From Halalkalibacter alkalisediminis (GTDB taxonomy: Bacteria > Bacillota > Bacilli > Bacillales > Bacillaceae_D), in the NCBI RefSeq assembly GCF_028610705.1, contig NZ_JAQQWT010000001.1, forward strand, positions 186,001 through 250,000: a stretch of DNA of 64,000 nt. The letters are read 5' to 3'. This document shows, in pieces, positions 56,042 to 64,000 of this stretch. Every line of letters starts with the position of its first letter. Within the stretch, counting starts at the first letter, position 1. The position numbers and the translations under genes were made by a program. The notes below the pieces were generated by a model. That model was not told where the DNA came from. It searched no databases and worked only from the letters and a program-made list of their open reading frames with translations.

Positions 56042-56755
56042 ATGTTAAAACTAAAGTTAACCTTATTGTGGTACAAATTAATGTATCGATTAGGAATGAA
56101 GGCAGACGAGATTTATTACATAGGAGGAAGTGAAGCATTACCACCTCCACTTTCTAAAGAAGAAGAAGCGGTTCTATTAAAAAAATTGCCATCGGGAGAT
56201 AAGGCAGTTCGTTCCATGCTTATTGAACGTAATTTAAGATTAGTTGTGTACATTGCACGAAAGTTTGAAAATACAGGAATTAACATTGAGGACTTAATTA
56301 GTATTGGAACAATTGGTTTAATCAAAGCGGTAAATACATTCAATCCAGAAAAGAAAATTAAATTAGCTACGTACGCATCAAGGTGTATTGAGAATGAGAT
56401 TCTTATGTATCTGCGTAGAAATAACAAGACACGTTCAGAAGTATCTTTTGATGAACCATTGAACATTGATTGGGATGGAAATGAGCTCCTGTTATCGGAT
56501 GTATTAGGAACAGAGGAAGATATCATCACAAGAGGAATTGAAGAAAAAGTAGATAGAAGGCTTTTAGTAAAAGCCCTTCATACTTTAAATGATCGTGAAA
56601 AACAAATTATGGAACTTAGGTTCGGACTAGCTGGAGACGAAGAAAAAACACAAAAAGATGTAGCTGACATGTTAGGGATCTCACAATCGTACATTTCGCG
56701 CTTAGAAAAAAGAATCATAAAACGACTACAAAAAGAATTTAATAAGATGGTGTAA
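56042..56755 (+). CDS. sigE: Sporulation sigma factor E (pro-sigma-E)
   Basis: Early mother-cell sigma factor. 237 residues: a hydrophobic/amphipathic pro-sequence (about residues 1-27, ending near [16 protein letters not shown]) that SpoIIGA removes, region 2 ([49 protein letters not shown]) and region 4 ([30 protein letters not shown]). ATG after AGGAGG. Confidence 0.97.
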   Translation: MLKLKLTLLWYKLMYRLGMKADEIYYIGGSEALPPPLSKEEEAVLLKKLPSGDKAVRSMLIERNLRLVVYIARKFENTGINIEDLISIGTIGLIKAVNTFNPEKKIKLATYASRCIENEILMYLRRNNKTRSEVSFDEPLNIDWDGNELLLSDVLGTEEDIITRGIEEKVDRRLLVKALHTLNDREKQIMELRFGLAGDEEKTQKDVADMLGISQSYISRLEKRIIKRLQKEFNKMV

Positions 56756-56756
56756 G

Positions 56757-56882
56757 AGATTGTTCCAAAAGGTCGGTCTTAACCTTTTGGAACAATCTCG
56801 AAGCAGTGAGCGGAACCGTTGCCGGGTTTTAAGCCTTCTGAGTGATCTTCTCAGAAGGCGCGCAGCGTGAGGAGCCATTGCA
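56757..56882 (+). repeat. Dispersed structured repeat, full copy after sigE
   Basis: First hairpin: 17-bp perfect stem AGATTGTTCCAAAAGGT (56757-56773) and ACCTTTTGGAACAATCT (56782-56798), loop CGGTCTTA. Then CGAAGCAGTGAGCGGAACCG, TTGCCGGGTTTTAAG, a second hairpin CCTTCTGAG/CTCAGAAGG (56834-56858), and GCGCAGCGTGAGGAGCCATTGC. It sits 1 nt after the sigE stop and may end sigE transcription. Confidence 0.8.
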
Positions 56883-56904
56883 AACTTGCACGCAGAAATT
56901 ATGG

Positions 56905-56975
56905 CCAAAAGGTCGGTCTTAACCTTTTGGAACAATCTCGAAGCAGTGAGCGGAACCGTTGTAGGGTTAAAAGAC
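56905..56975 (+). repeat. Dispersed structured repeat, truncated second copy
   Basis: 56905-56961 is an exact 57-bp duplicate of 56765-56821. The left arm of the first hairpin is cut short (CCAAAAGGT) and the second hairpin is lost. Distance between copies is 140 bp. Confidence 0.75.
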
Positions 56976-57074
56976 TTTAAAATGTAGAGCGTTTAGAGGA
57001 TTACGCTTGCTCAGTAAAATTTTTAGAAATAAACTTAAAAAAATTTTTTAAAACAAGTTATTTGTTGTCATATC

Positions 57075-57130
57075 ATGCACGAGCCTTGTCAAGGGAAGAT
57101 TTATTCGACAAGGCTCGTGCATATTTTTTC
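57075..57130 (+). terminator. Strong hairpin in the sigE-sigG gap
   Basis: Perfect 16-bp stem ATGCACGAGCCTTGTC (57075-57090) and complement (57107-57122) with a 16-nt loop, then TATTTTTTC. It should stop read-through from sigE into sigG. TTTCCTCC just after it can pair with the sigG ribosome site (GGAGGGAAA). Confidence 0.85.
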
Positions 57131-57184
57131 CTCCAGAGGAGATACTTTTCTTAGACATCATCTCCCGCGATAGGAGGGAAAGAA

Positions 57185-57970
57185 TTGACACGAAATAAAG
57201 TTGAGATTTGCGGTGTAGATACCTCGAAGTTACCTGTTCTTAAGAACACAGAAATGCGTGATCTATTTCAGCGATTGCAAAGTGGTGAGACAAGTGCACG
57301 TGAAACATTAGTAAATGGGAATTTACGTCTGGTGCTAAGTGTTATCCAACGATTTAACAATCGCGGAGAATATGTGGACGACCTATTTCAAGTAGGTTGT
57401 ATTGGTTTAATGAAGTCAATTGATAATTTTGATTTAAGCCAAAACGTAAAATTCTCTACATACGCGGTTCCTATGATCATAGGTGAAATCAGGCGCTATT
57501 TACGAGACAACAATCCGATCCGTGTCTCTCGTTCGTTGCGAGATATCGCTTATAAAGCGTTACAGGTACGTGATCAGATCATGTCCGAAAAGAAACGTGA
57601 GAAAGAACCTACTGTCCAAGAGATTGCCAAGGTATTAGATGTACCAAAGGAGGATGTTGTCTTTGCATTAGATGCTATACAAGATCCAGTATCTCTATTT
57701 GAGCCAATCTATAATGATGGCGGGGATCCGATATTTGTCATGGACCAAATTAGTGATGAGCGGAATAAAGATGTCAATTGGGTAGAAGAAATTGCTTTAA
57801 AGGAAGCGATGATTCGGTTAAATGATCGAGAGAAAATGATCTTGAATATGAGATTTTTTCAAGGGAAAACACAAATGGAAGTTGCGGATGAAATAGGGAT
57901 ATCTCAAGCTCAAGTATCTCGATTAGAAAAAGCAGCCATTCAACAAATGAATAAACATGCTCAAATATAA
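57185..57970 (+). CDS. sigG: Sporulation sigma factor G
   Basis: Late forespore sigma factor. 261 residues, starting TRNKVEICGVDTSKLPVL as in B. subtilis: region 2 (NLRLVLSVIQRFNNRGEYVDDLFQVGCIGLMKSIDNFDLS), region 3, and region 4 (NDREKMILNMRFFQGKTQMEVADEIGISQAQVSRLE). TTG start at 57185 with AGGAGG. The leader can fold over the ribosome site. No sigma-F promoter was recognised by eye. Confidence 0.97.
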   Translation: MTRNKVEICGVDTSKLPVLKNTEMRDLFQRLQSGETSARETLVNGNLRLVLSVIQRFNNRGEYVDDLFQVGCIGLMKSIDNFDLSQNVKFSTYAVPMIIGEIRRYLRDNNPIRVSRSLRDIAYKALQVRDQIMSEKKREKEPTVQEIAKVLDVPKEDVVFALDAIQDPVSLFEPIYNDGGDPIFVMDQISDERNKDVNWVEEIALKEAMIRLNDREKMILNMRFFQGKTQMEVADEIGISQAQVSRLEKAAIQQMNKHAQI

Positions 57971-57976
57971 TGAACG

Positions 57977-58007
57977 AGAGAATGACTTTAAGTCATTCTC
58001 TTTTTTC
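57977..58007 (+). terminator. Terminator after sigG
   Basis: AGAGAATGACTT/AAGTCATTCTCT, a near-continuous palindrome, followed by TTTTTTC. Confidence 0.9.
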
Positions 58008-58079
58008 GTTCCTGCTCATAAAACGTATACAACCTCGCATATAGTAGAAGACGGACACTATGGGATGAGGTGGAAAAAA

Positions 58080-58373
58080 ATGATAAAAATATCTGACCTA
58101 CAAGTGAAAGATATTGTTAACATGGACAATGGAAAACGATTAGGACAATTAACTGATTTAGATATTAATTTATCAACCGGACAAATCGAAGCTTTAGTTA
58201 TTAATGCTTCTGGTAAAATGATGGGGTTGTTTGGAAGAGATTCAGAGGAAATTATCATTCCGTGGAAAAACATTATCCGGATTGGATCTGATGTCATTTT
58301 AGTAGAAGTTCCTACAACATTCGAGAGAAAACCTTTGAAGTTTGAACCACCTTCGACACCAAGAAAACGATGA
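58080..58373 (+). CDS. ylmC: YlmC/YmxH family protein
   Basis: 97-residue PRC-barrel-like protein: KISDLQVKDIVNMDNGKRLGQLTDLDINLSTGQIEALVI and EEIIIPWKNIIRIGSDVILV are the family pattern. Function unknown; sporulation-associated in B. subtilis. ATG 58080 with GAGGTGG 6 nt upstream. ylmA, which lies between sigG and ylmC in B. subtilis, is missing here. Confidence 0.88.
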   Translation: MIKISDLQVKDIVNMDNGKRLGQLTDLDINLSTGQIEALVINASGKMMGLFGRDSEEIIIPWKNIIRIGSDVILVEVPTTFERKPLKFEPPSTPRKR

Positions 58374-58432
58374 TCGAAAAGAAAGTCGTTTCTTGTAACA
58401 ATGAACCTGTGATAAAATAATGATAGACGAAG

Positions 58433-58490
58433 TTCGCAGATACCCAAAAAGATGCTTGTCCCTTTTGGATATCTGCGAAGCAATGAGGAG
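58433..58490 (+). repeat. Repeat-like hairpin in the ylmD leader
   Basis: TTCGCAGATACCCAAAAAG (58433-58451) pairs with CCTTTTGGATATCTGCGAA (58461-58479), two mismatches, loop ATGCTTGTC. GAAGCAATGAG follows directly, as GAAGCAGTGAG does after the sigE copy. The next bases, GAGGAGG, are the ylmD ribosome site, so this copy could influence ylmD expression. Confidence 0.55.
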
Positions 58491-58499
58491 GTATGGAAA

Positions 58500-59324
58500 A
58501 TGGAACCGTTTGTTCAAGAAACCAAACGATATTTATCCATAGAGCAGTGGATAGAGCATCAGCCACGCCTCGTTGCTGGTTTTACAACTAGAGAGGGTGG
58601 AAAAAGTCAAAGTCCTTTTAATAGTTTGAATATGGGATTTCATGTGGCAGACAATCCAAAAGATGTTTTAGAGAACAGATTTTTGTTGGCGAATGACATT
58701 CAAATTCCGCTAAGTAACTGGATAGGTTCGGAGCAGGTACATGAATCTACCGTCCGAAAAGTCGAAAAAAGTGATGCTGGTAGAGGTAGCGAAAATTTGG
58801 AGTCAGCTATTGCTCACACCGACGGTATATATACACTAGAACGTAATTTACTGCTGACTAGCTTATATGCTGATTGTGTGCCTTTATATTTTTATGCACC
58901 TTCATATGGAGCTGTTGGTCTAGCTCATGCTGGTTGGCGTGGTACTGTGCAAAATATTGGTGCGTCTATGGTAAAGCTCTGGCATGAAATAGAAGGAATT
59001 CCCCCTGAAGCTATTCAAGTTGCTATTGGCCCTTGCATAAGTCAGACGGCATATGAAGTAGATCAAAAAGTAATTGAAGAGATAGATCGGTGCTGGCCTA
59101 AACATTTAAATGATAGGCCTTATAAAAAGCAACTAAATAATAAATACTTACTTGATTTGCGTGAGGTTAATAAAGAGTTTGTCCTACAAGTTGGAATCAA
59201 ACCTGATAATGTATTAGTTTCGTCAATCTGTACGGCTACAGATGCAAGAATGTTTTCGCACCGTGCTGAACATGGGAAAACGGGTAGAATGATGAGCTTT
59301 ATTGGAGTTAGAGGTGGTGAATAA
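58500..59324 (+). CDS. ylmD: Purine nucleoside phosphorylase/laccase-domain protein YlmD (PgeF type)
   Basis: 274-residue protein of the multicopper-polyphenol-oxidase (YfiH/YlmD) family. Zn/Cu-binding residues are in QVHES, YADCVPLYF and HAGWRGT, with GPCISQTAYEV and CTATDARMFSHRAEHGKTGR near the end. Members have purine nucleoside phosphorylase activity or act on wrongly built peptidoglycan precursors (PgeF); which applies here is unknown. ATG 58500 is 8 nt after AGGAGG. Confidence 0.9.
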   Translation: MEPFVQETKRYLSIEQWIEHQPRLVAGFTTREGGKSQSPFNSLNMGFHVADNPKDVLENRFLLANDIQIPLSNWIGSEQVHESTVRKVEKSDAGRGSENLESAIAHTDGIYTLERNLLLTSLYADCVPLYFYAPSYGAVGLAHAGWRGTVQNIGASMVKLWHEIEGIPPEAIQVAIGPCISQTAYEVDQKVIEEIDRCWPKHLNDRPYKKQLNNKYLLDLREVNKEFVLQVGIKPDNVLVSSICTATDARMFSHRAEHGKTGRMMSFIGVRGGE

Positions 59325-59326
59325 CA

Positions 59327-60007
59327 ATGTCTATTCAAGAAAGATTAAAAGAGATTGAAGAAAAAATTGAACATTCTTGTGAAAAAGTAGGACGTAACAG
59401 TGGTTCCGTTAAGATAATAGCGGTTACAAAATACGTTAGTCTAGAAACAACAAAACAAACACTAGATCACGGTTTAATACATATTGGTGAAAACCGCGCA
59501 GAGGGAGCAGTAGAAAAGTGGGATGCCTTACATGATAGAGGAATTTGGCATTTCATTGGTTCTTTACAAACACGAAAAGTAAAACACATTATAGGTAAAT
59601 ATGAGTACTTACACTCTTTAGATAGACTTTCTCTAGCTGAAGAAGTGGACAAGCGATTAGAGTCAGGGGAAAAGATGAAATGCTTTGTCCAAGTAAATGT
59701 TTCAGGAGAGGAATCGAAGGCGGGACTTTCTCCTGGCGATGTTCATTCGTTTATCGCCCAATTATCTCAGTTTAAAGGCATACAAGTTGTTGGTTTAATG
59801 ACAATGGCCCCTTTTGTTGAGGACCCTGAATTAACTCGTCCTGTGTTCAATCAATTAAGACAATTAAGGGATGAAGTACAAGCTTTACATTTAGAACATG
59901 CGCCGTGTACAGAGCTTTCGATGGGGATGTCTAATGATTTTACAGTGGCTGTTGAAGAAGGGGCTACTTTTATCAGACTTGGTTCGGCACTAGTAGGACG
60001 AGAATAA
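59327..60007 (+). CDS. ylmE: YggS-family PLP homeostasis protein YlmE
   Basis: 226-residue PLP-binding protein with the alanine-racemase-like barrel only. PLP lysine in KIIAVTKYVS; also HIGENRAEGAVEKW, WHFIGSLQTRKVK, ELSMGMSNDFTVAVEEGATFIRLGSALVG. Family members buffer vitamin B6. Starts 2 nt after ylmD. Confidence 0.94.
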   Translation: MSIQERLKEIEEKIEHSCEKVGRNSGSVKIIAVTKYVSLETTKQTLDHGLIHIGENRAEGAVEKWDALHDRGIWHFIGSLQTRKVKHIIGKYEYLHSLDRLSLAEEVDKRLESGEKMKCFVQVNVSGEESKAGLSPGDVHSFIAQLSQFKGIQVVGLMTMAPFVEDPELTRPVFNQLRQLRDEVQALHLEHAPCTELSMGMSNDFTVAVEEGATFIRLGSALVGRE

Positions 60008-60028
60008 AAGCTTGAGAGGAGAATATAT

Positions 60029-60487
60029 ATGGGCATGAAATCAAGATTTAAACGTTTTTTTGAACTAGAAGATGAATATGAAGAAGTTGAAGAATATGTT
60101 GATGATCGTTTTATGAATGAGGATAATGAACCGAAACGTCGTTCAAGAAGTCAACAGCTAAAGCAACAGCCAGCGGTTACCCCTCAAAATGTAGTTAGTC
60201 TACAAAGTGTTCAAAAAGGTACAAAAGTAATTTTACTTGAGCCACGAACATACGATGAGGCCCAAGAAATAGCTGATCATCTGAAAAATCGTAAAGCCGT
60301 TATTATCAATTTACAACGAATTTCTTACGATCAAGCAAAGCGCATAGTCGATTTTTTAAGTGGAACAGTGTATGCTATTGGTGGGGATATACAAAAAATT
60401 GGTACTGACATCTTTCTTTGCACACCTGATAACGTAGACGTATCAGGTACCATTACAGAAATGATGAAAGAGCATTTTGAAGCATAG
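60029..60487 (+). CDS. sepF: Cell division protein SepF
   Basis: 152-residue FtsZ-bundling protein and alternative membrane anchor. N-terminal amphipathic helix ([15 protein letters not shown]), acidic linker, and a C-terminal SepF domain ([59 protein letters not shown]). Confidence 0.96.
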   Translation: MGMKSRFKRFFELEDEYEEVEEYVDDRFMNEDNEPKRRSRSQQLKQQPAVTPQNVVSLQSVQKGTKVILLEPRTYDEAQEIADHLKNRKAVIINLQRISYDQAKRIVDFLSGTVYAIGGDIQKIGTDIFLCTPDNVDVSGTITEMMKEHFEA

Positions 60488-60500
60488 TAGAAGGTGGTGA

Positions 60501-60764
60501 ATGTTTTTGCAGTTAATCGGTGGATTACTTTATAATGCGATTTATATTTATTCTTTTTTCATTATTGGTTATATTTTAATGTCATGGTTTCCTAACGCAC
60601 GTGAATCTTCCATAGGACAATTCATTGGAAGAATCGTAGAACCATATCTCGAACCATTTAGAAAATTTGTCCCTCCACTTGGAATGATTGATTTATCTCC
60701 TATCGTAGCAATTATTGTTTTACGTTTAGCCGGAGGTGGCGTGCGAGCCCTGTTTGGTATTTAA
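60501..60764 (+). CDS. ylmG: YggT-family membrane protein YlmG
   Basis: 87-residue protein with two membrane helices and the YggT pattern YILMSWFPNARES and IVEPYLEPFRKFVPPLGMIDLSPIVAII. Function unknown; linked to division genes. ATG 60501 was taken; a TTG at 60507 is also possible. Confidence 0.9.
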   Translation: MFLQLIGGLLYNAIYIYSFFIIGYILMSWFPNARESSIGQFIGRIVEPYLEPFRKFVPPLGMIDLSPIVAIIVLRLAGGGVRALFGI

Positions 60765-60783
60765 CAGTTAGGAGTGAGCAACA

Positions 60784-61557
60784 ATTAGTATTTATCAGCA
60801 CTTTCGTGAGGAAGAGCGTCCATTTGTCGATCAAGTGCTCGAATGGCAAGAGGCAGTTGCTGTTCGCCACTTGGAGCGGTTAAGTGACTTTCTTGATCCG
60901 AGACAACAACAAATTGTTCGAGGAATAATTGGACATGATGATGATGTGAGCCTCTCATTTTCGGGAGGCTCTCGTTATGCAGAGCGATGTCGCATGCGGT
61001 TAGTACCCTCGTATTTAGAAACAGCGATAGAAGATTATCAATTAACTTTATTTGACATAGTCTATCCTTCTAAATTTGTTACATTAGAACATCGAGATGT
61101 TCTGGGTGCCATGATGAACCTTGGAGTAAAAAGAGAAAAGTTTGGTGACATCTTTCTTAGTGAGGAAACAACTCAAATAGTCGTTGCTACTGAGATAGCC
61201 GATTATGTAGAATTGAACTTACAAACAATTGGAAAAGCTACCGTTCGATTGAATCGAATTTCATTATCTGAGCACATTAAGCCTAAAGATGAATGGGATG
61301 AAGTGACTGTAACCGCTTCTTCTATGAGATTGGACGTTGTTATTGCACAAATGTACAAGCTTTCACGAACAAAAGTCACTCCATTAATTGAAAAAGGATT
61401 AGTGAAGGTAAACTGGAAAGTAGTCGACAAAACGGACTTCTTGATTGCAGAGGGCGATTACCTATCTGTTCGTCATTATGGACGGTCAAAAGTCTTGGCT
61501 ATTGAGGGTATGACGAAAAAAGAGAAATATCGATTACGTTTAGGACGTAAACGATAA
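60784..61557 (+). CDS. ylmH: S4-domain RNA-binding protein YlmH, apparently starting at AUU
   Basis: 257 residues if begun at ATT 60784 (same length as B. subtilis YlmH). The N-terminus then reads (M)SIYQHFREEERPFVDQVLEW, matching the family; the next usual start, GTG 60835, would remove 17 conserved residues and has no ribosome site. AGGAGTGAG lies 9 nt before the ATT, and an in-frame stop at 60775 rules out an earlier start. An S4 domain (about 181-240, TASSMRLDVVIAQMYKLSRTKVTPLIEKGLVKVNW) binds RNA. In B. subtilis YlmH takes part in ribosome-associated quality control. Confidence 0.9.
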   Translation: MSIYQHFREEERPFVDQVLEWQEAVAVRHLERLSDFLDPRQQQIVRGIIGHDDDVSLSFSGGSRYAERCRMRLVPSYLETAIEDYQLTLFDIVYPSKFVTLEHRDVLGAMMNLGVKREKFGDIFLSEETTQIVVATEIADYVELNLQTIGKATVRLNRISLSEHIKPKDEWDEVTVTASSMRLDVVIAQMYKLSRTKVTPLIEKGLVKVNWKVVDKTDFLIAEGDYLSVRHYGRSKVLAIEGMTKKEKYRLRLGRKR

Positions 61558-61592
61558 GAAAAAATAAAAAAAATGAAGGATTTATGCCATTC

Positions 61593-61621
61593 TTGTCGAA
61601 ATAAGACAACAACGTTAATTT
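61593..61621 (+). promoter_or_regulatory. Possible divIVA promoter
   Basis: TTGTCG (61593-61598), 17 bp, TAATTT (61616-61621). The -35 overlaps TGTCGAA, a perfect core of the Spo0A box. Confidence 0.4.
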
Positions 61622-61677
61622 TTTCTTCAACTTAGAGTACTTAATATTAACGAGACTACAACATGGAGGTGGCTAAC

Positions 61678-62163
61678 ATGCCTTTGACCCCTTTAGATAT
61701 CCATAATAAAGAATTTACAAAAGGATTTCGAGGATATGATGAAGATGAGGTTAATGAGTTCCTAGATCAAGTGATAAAAGACTATGAAGCGGTGCTTCGT
61801 GAAAAAAAGGAACTTTTTGAACAAGTGACGGACCTCGATGAAAAGCTTGGTCATTTCAAAAACATCGAAGAGACTTTGAATAAATCGATTTTAGTTGCAC
61901 AAGAAGCGGCTGAAGAAGTTAGAAGAAATGCTCAAAAAGAAGCGCAATTAATTGTTAAAGAAGCGGAAAAAAATGCTGATCGTATTATTAATGATGCTTT
62001 GTCAAAGTCAAGAAAAGTAATGATGGATATGGAAGAATTAAAGAAACAGGCATCTGTTTATAAAATGCGTTTTAAAATGTTGATTGAAGCACAGTTAGAA
62101 ATGCTACAAACAGATGATTGGGACGAGGTTACGAAAGAAGAGGAAGCTTTTGAGGAACGTTAG
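61678..62163 (+). CDS. divIVA: Cell division/polarity protein DivIVA
   Basis: 161-residue coiled-coil protein that binds negatively curved membrane at septa and poles. N-terminal membrane-binding domain PLTPLDIHNKEFTKGFRGYDEDEVNEFLDQVI, then long coiled coil with YKMRFKMLIEAQLEML near the end. ATG 61678 has GGAGGTGG 6 nt upstream; the in-frame ATG at 61663 overlaps that site. Confidence 0.96.
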   Translation: MPLTPLDIHNKEFTKGFRGYDEDEVNEFLDQVIKDYEAVLREKKELFEQVTDLDEKLGHFKNIEETLNKSILVAQEAAEEVRRNAQKEAQLIVKEAEKNADRIINDALSKSRKVMMDMEELKKQASVYKMRFKMLIEAQLEMLQTDDWDEVTKEEEAFEER

Positions 62164-62186
62164 TAGTTCGATTTTTACTTACTGAC

Positions 62187-62215
62187 TTGCACTTCTTCGT
62201 GGGCTATCATATAAT
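62187..62215 (+). promoter_or_regulatory. Sigma-A promoter of ileS
   Basis: TTGCAC (62187-62192), 17 bp, TATAAT (62210-62215). The transcript would begin near 62222, at the front of the T-box leader. Confidence 0.75.
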
Positions 62216-62221
62216 GATACT

Positions 62222-62475
62222 CATTAAAATATATGTTAAGACGATGATAGGGACGAGTACAGTGTAGCAAGCGTGTAAAGCGATTCAGGGATGGTGTAAG
62301 CCTGATCACGTTCACATTGGAAAATCACCCTTTAGTTTTGCACTGAAGTATAAAGTAGGCTGCAACGATTCATTCACGTTACGAATTACGAGTGGAAAGG
62401 TATATCCTTTTCAACAGGGTGGTACCACGGGTTAACTTCTCGTCCCTTTTTTAGGGAGAGGAGTTTTTTTGTGTT
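62222..62475 (+). promoter_or_regulatory. T-box leader of ileS
   Basis: Senses uncharged tRNA-Ile and lets transcription pass into ileS when it is scarce. Visible parts: AGTA motif (GAGTACAGTG, 62254 on), the distal Stem I element GGATGGTGTAAGCC (62289-62302), a probable specifier ATC at 62324-62326 in GGAAAATCACCC (Ile codon), the T-box core AGGGTGGTACCACGG (62416-62430) and a terminator CTTCTCGTCCCT/AGGGAGAGGAG with T-run (62436-62468). Confidence 0.9.
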
Positions 62476-62592
62476 TTAGTGATGAATTCTCATGCACTTA
62501 AACATTTGATTTAGTGAATACCCAAAATGTGAAATGAGGTATCCTTTTGCTATTCAAATTTTTTAGTAGGCTATCCTTAGGAGGAAGAAAAG

Positions 62593-64000
62593 ATGGATTA
62601 TAAAGACACATTATTAATGCCAAAAACAGAATTTCCAATGAGAGGGAATTTACCAAATCGTGAGCCAGAAAGACAAGGAAAATGGGCTGAGATGGATATC
62701 TATAAAAAGGTACAAGAGCGAACGTCGGGTCGTCCTTCTTTTGTTTTGCATGATGGTCCTCCATATGCGAATGGGGATATCCATATGGGACACGCGCTTA
62801 ATAAAATTTTGAAAGATTTTATTGTTCGTTATAAATCAATGAGTGGGTTTAATGCTCCTTACGTCCCGGGTTGGGATACACATGGTTTGCCAATTGAAAC
62901 AGCTCTAACGAAAAGTGGGAAAGTTAACCGTAAATCAATGAGTGTTGCTGAGTTTCGTAAACTTTGTGAAGAATACGCTAGACAACAGATTGATCGACAA
63001 CGTGAACAGTTTATTAGACTAGGTGTTCGAGGTGATTGGTGGAACCCATATGTTACGTTAGATAAATCATATGAGGCTCAACAAATTAAAGTGTTTGGTG
63101 AAATGGCTAAAAAAGGCTTTATTTATAAAGGGAAAAAACCAGTATACTGGTCTCCTTCTTCTGAATCAGCTCTTGCTGAAGCTGAAATTGAATATCAAGA
63201 TAAGCGTTCAGCATCTATATATGTTGCTTTTAATGTGAGTGAAGGAAATGGCGTCTTAGATGGTGATGAGAAAATGATTATCTGGACAACAACGCCATGG
63301 ACCATTCCAGCTAACTTAGGGATCGCTGTTCATCCTGAGCTAGATTATAATGTTGTGTTAGTAAACGATCAAAAGTATGTCGTAGCAGCTGGTTTGCAAG
63401 AAGCACTTGAAAAAGAATTCGATTGGGAAAACTCAGAAGTGTTAAAAACTGTAAAAGGTGCAGAATTAGAATTTGTAAAAGCGGTACATCCTCTTTACGG
63501 ACGTGAGTCATTGGTTATGTGTGGAGAGCATGTAACGTTAGATGCTGGTACTGGTTGTGTTCATACTGCTCCTGGACACGGTGAAGAAGACTTTATCGTC
63601 GGTCAAAAGTATGGTTTAGATGTTCTTTGTCCGGTTGATGATAAAGGAAATATGACGGCGGAAGCTCCTGGATTTGAAGGGTTATTCTACGATGCTGCCA
63701 ACAAGCCTATCACAGAAAAACTTGAAGAAGTAGGCGCATTAATGAAATTAACGTTTATTACTCATTCATACGCGCATGACTGGCGTACAAAAAAACCAGT
63801 CATTTATCGTGCGACTGCTCAATGGTTTGCTTCCATTGAAAACTTCCGTAATGAGTTGTTAGCAGCAATTGAAGAAGTGGAGTGGGTTCCAAAATGGGGA
63901 GAAACTCGTCTATTCAACATGGTTCGTGACCGCGGTGATTGGTGTATTTCACGCCAACGTGCATGGGGAGTACCGATTCCTGTATTTTATGGTGAAGATG
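62593..64000 (+). CDS. ileS: Isoleucyl-tRNA synthetase, 5' part
   Basis: The first 469 codons are present; the gene runs off the window. It starts with [24 protein letters not shown] and shows the class I HIGH-type motif [21 protein letters not shown], the CP1 editing domain ([27 protein letters not shown]) and [20 protein letters not shown]. The KMSKS motif lies beyond the end. ATG 62593 with GAGGAAG upstream. Confidence 0.97.
   Translation, partial: MDYKDTLLMPKTEFPMRGNLPNREPERQGKWAEMDIYKKVQERTSGRPSFVLHDGPPYANGDIHMGHALNKILKDFIVRYKSMSGFNAPYVPGWDTHGLPIETALTKSGKVNRKSMSVAEFRKLCEEYARQQIDRQREQFIRLGVRGDWWNPYVTLDKSYEAQQIKVFGEMAKKGFIYKGKKPVYWSPSSESALAEAEIEYQDKRSASIYVAFNVSEGNGVLDGDEKMIIWTTTPWTIPANLGIAVHPELDYNVVLVNDQKYVVAAGLQEALEKEFDWENSEVLKTVKGAELEFVKAVHPLYGRESLVMCGEHVTLDAGTGCVHTAPGHGEEDFIVGQKYGLDVLCPVDDKGNMTAEAPGFEGLFYDAANKPITEKLEEVGALMKLTFITHSYAHDWRTKKPVIYRATAQWFASIENFRNELLAAIEEVEWVPKWGETRLFNMVRDRGDWCISRQRAWGVPIPVFYGED

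Overview
The window is a contiguous piece of chromosome from a low-GC, endospore-forming Bacillaceae bacterium. Gene order follows the Bacillus subtilis pycA-ctaA-...-ylb-...-mra/dcw-...-sigE-sigG-ylm-divIVA-ileS segment almost gene for gene. It contains sporulation genes (ylbD, ylbJ, gerR, spoVD, spoVE, spoIIGA, sigE, sigG), the meso-DAP type MurE and bacillithiol synthesis (bshC). Several proteins have exactly the length of their B. subtilis counterparts (PycA, CtaD, BshC, YlbJ, YlmH). The strongly acidic outer domain of CtaC and some gene choices suggest an alkaliphilic relative, but that is only an impression. Most genes are on the + strand.

Layout. 1-3.8 kb: pyruvate carboxylase. 3.8-11.6 kb: heme A/O synthesis and caa3 cytochrome oxidase (ctaA divergent from ctaBCDEF), then a DUF420/CtaM-type assembly factor where B. 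subtilis has ctaG, and a His-rich YtkA-like lipoprotein. 11.6-33.6 kb: the ylb region (CAP-domain protein, ylbD, ylbE, ylbF, ylbG, rsmD, coaD, ylbJ, ylbK, ylbL, tmcAL, ylbN, rpmF, gerR, ylbP, panE) with lineage-specific insertions: a frameshifted uvsE, an MFS pump behind a palindromic operator, a Cys-motif protein next to ylbF, and a decayed IS200/IS605 copy. 33.6-54.8 kb: bshC and the mra/dcw cluster (mraZ to ftsZ). 55-58.4 kb: spoIIGA-sigE-sigG-ylmC; bpr and ylmA, present in B. subtilis, are missing. 58.5-64 kb: ylmDE, sepF, ylmG, ylmH, divIVA, and a T-box leader with the first part of ileS, which runs off the window.

How it fits together. The first block supplies oxaloacetate and the terminal oxidase. 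The central block makes lipid II (murE, mraY, murD, murG, murB) and builds the divisome (ftsL, pbpB, divIB, ftsA, ftsZ, sepF, divIVA). Its sporulation branch (spoVD/spoVE, then spoIIGA/sigE/sigG) uses the same chromosomal order as B. subtilis. Regulatory DNA readable here includes 10-bp-phased MraZ boxes, a textbook sigma-H promoter before ftsA, a 22-bp-spaced Spo0A-type promoter before spoIIGA, and an ileS T-box.

Most unusual points: (1) a family of dispersed structured repeats (long hairpin with an AAAAGG apex plus a conserved tail that folds into a second hairpin whose arms covary); (2) a structured RNA with an intrinsic terminator on the minus strand between rsmD and a small unknown gene, laid out like an attenuation leader for that gene; (3) an apparent AUU start codon for ylmH; (4) a one-base frameshift in uvsE; (5) a CCGxGCxNC protein encoded next to the iron-sulfur protein gene ylbF. 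No rRNA, tRNA, CRISPR array or prophage was seen.
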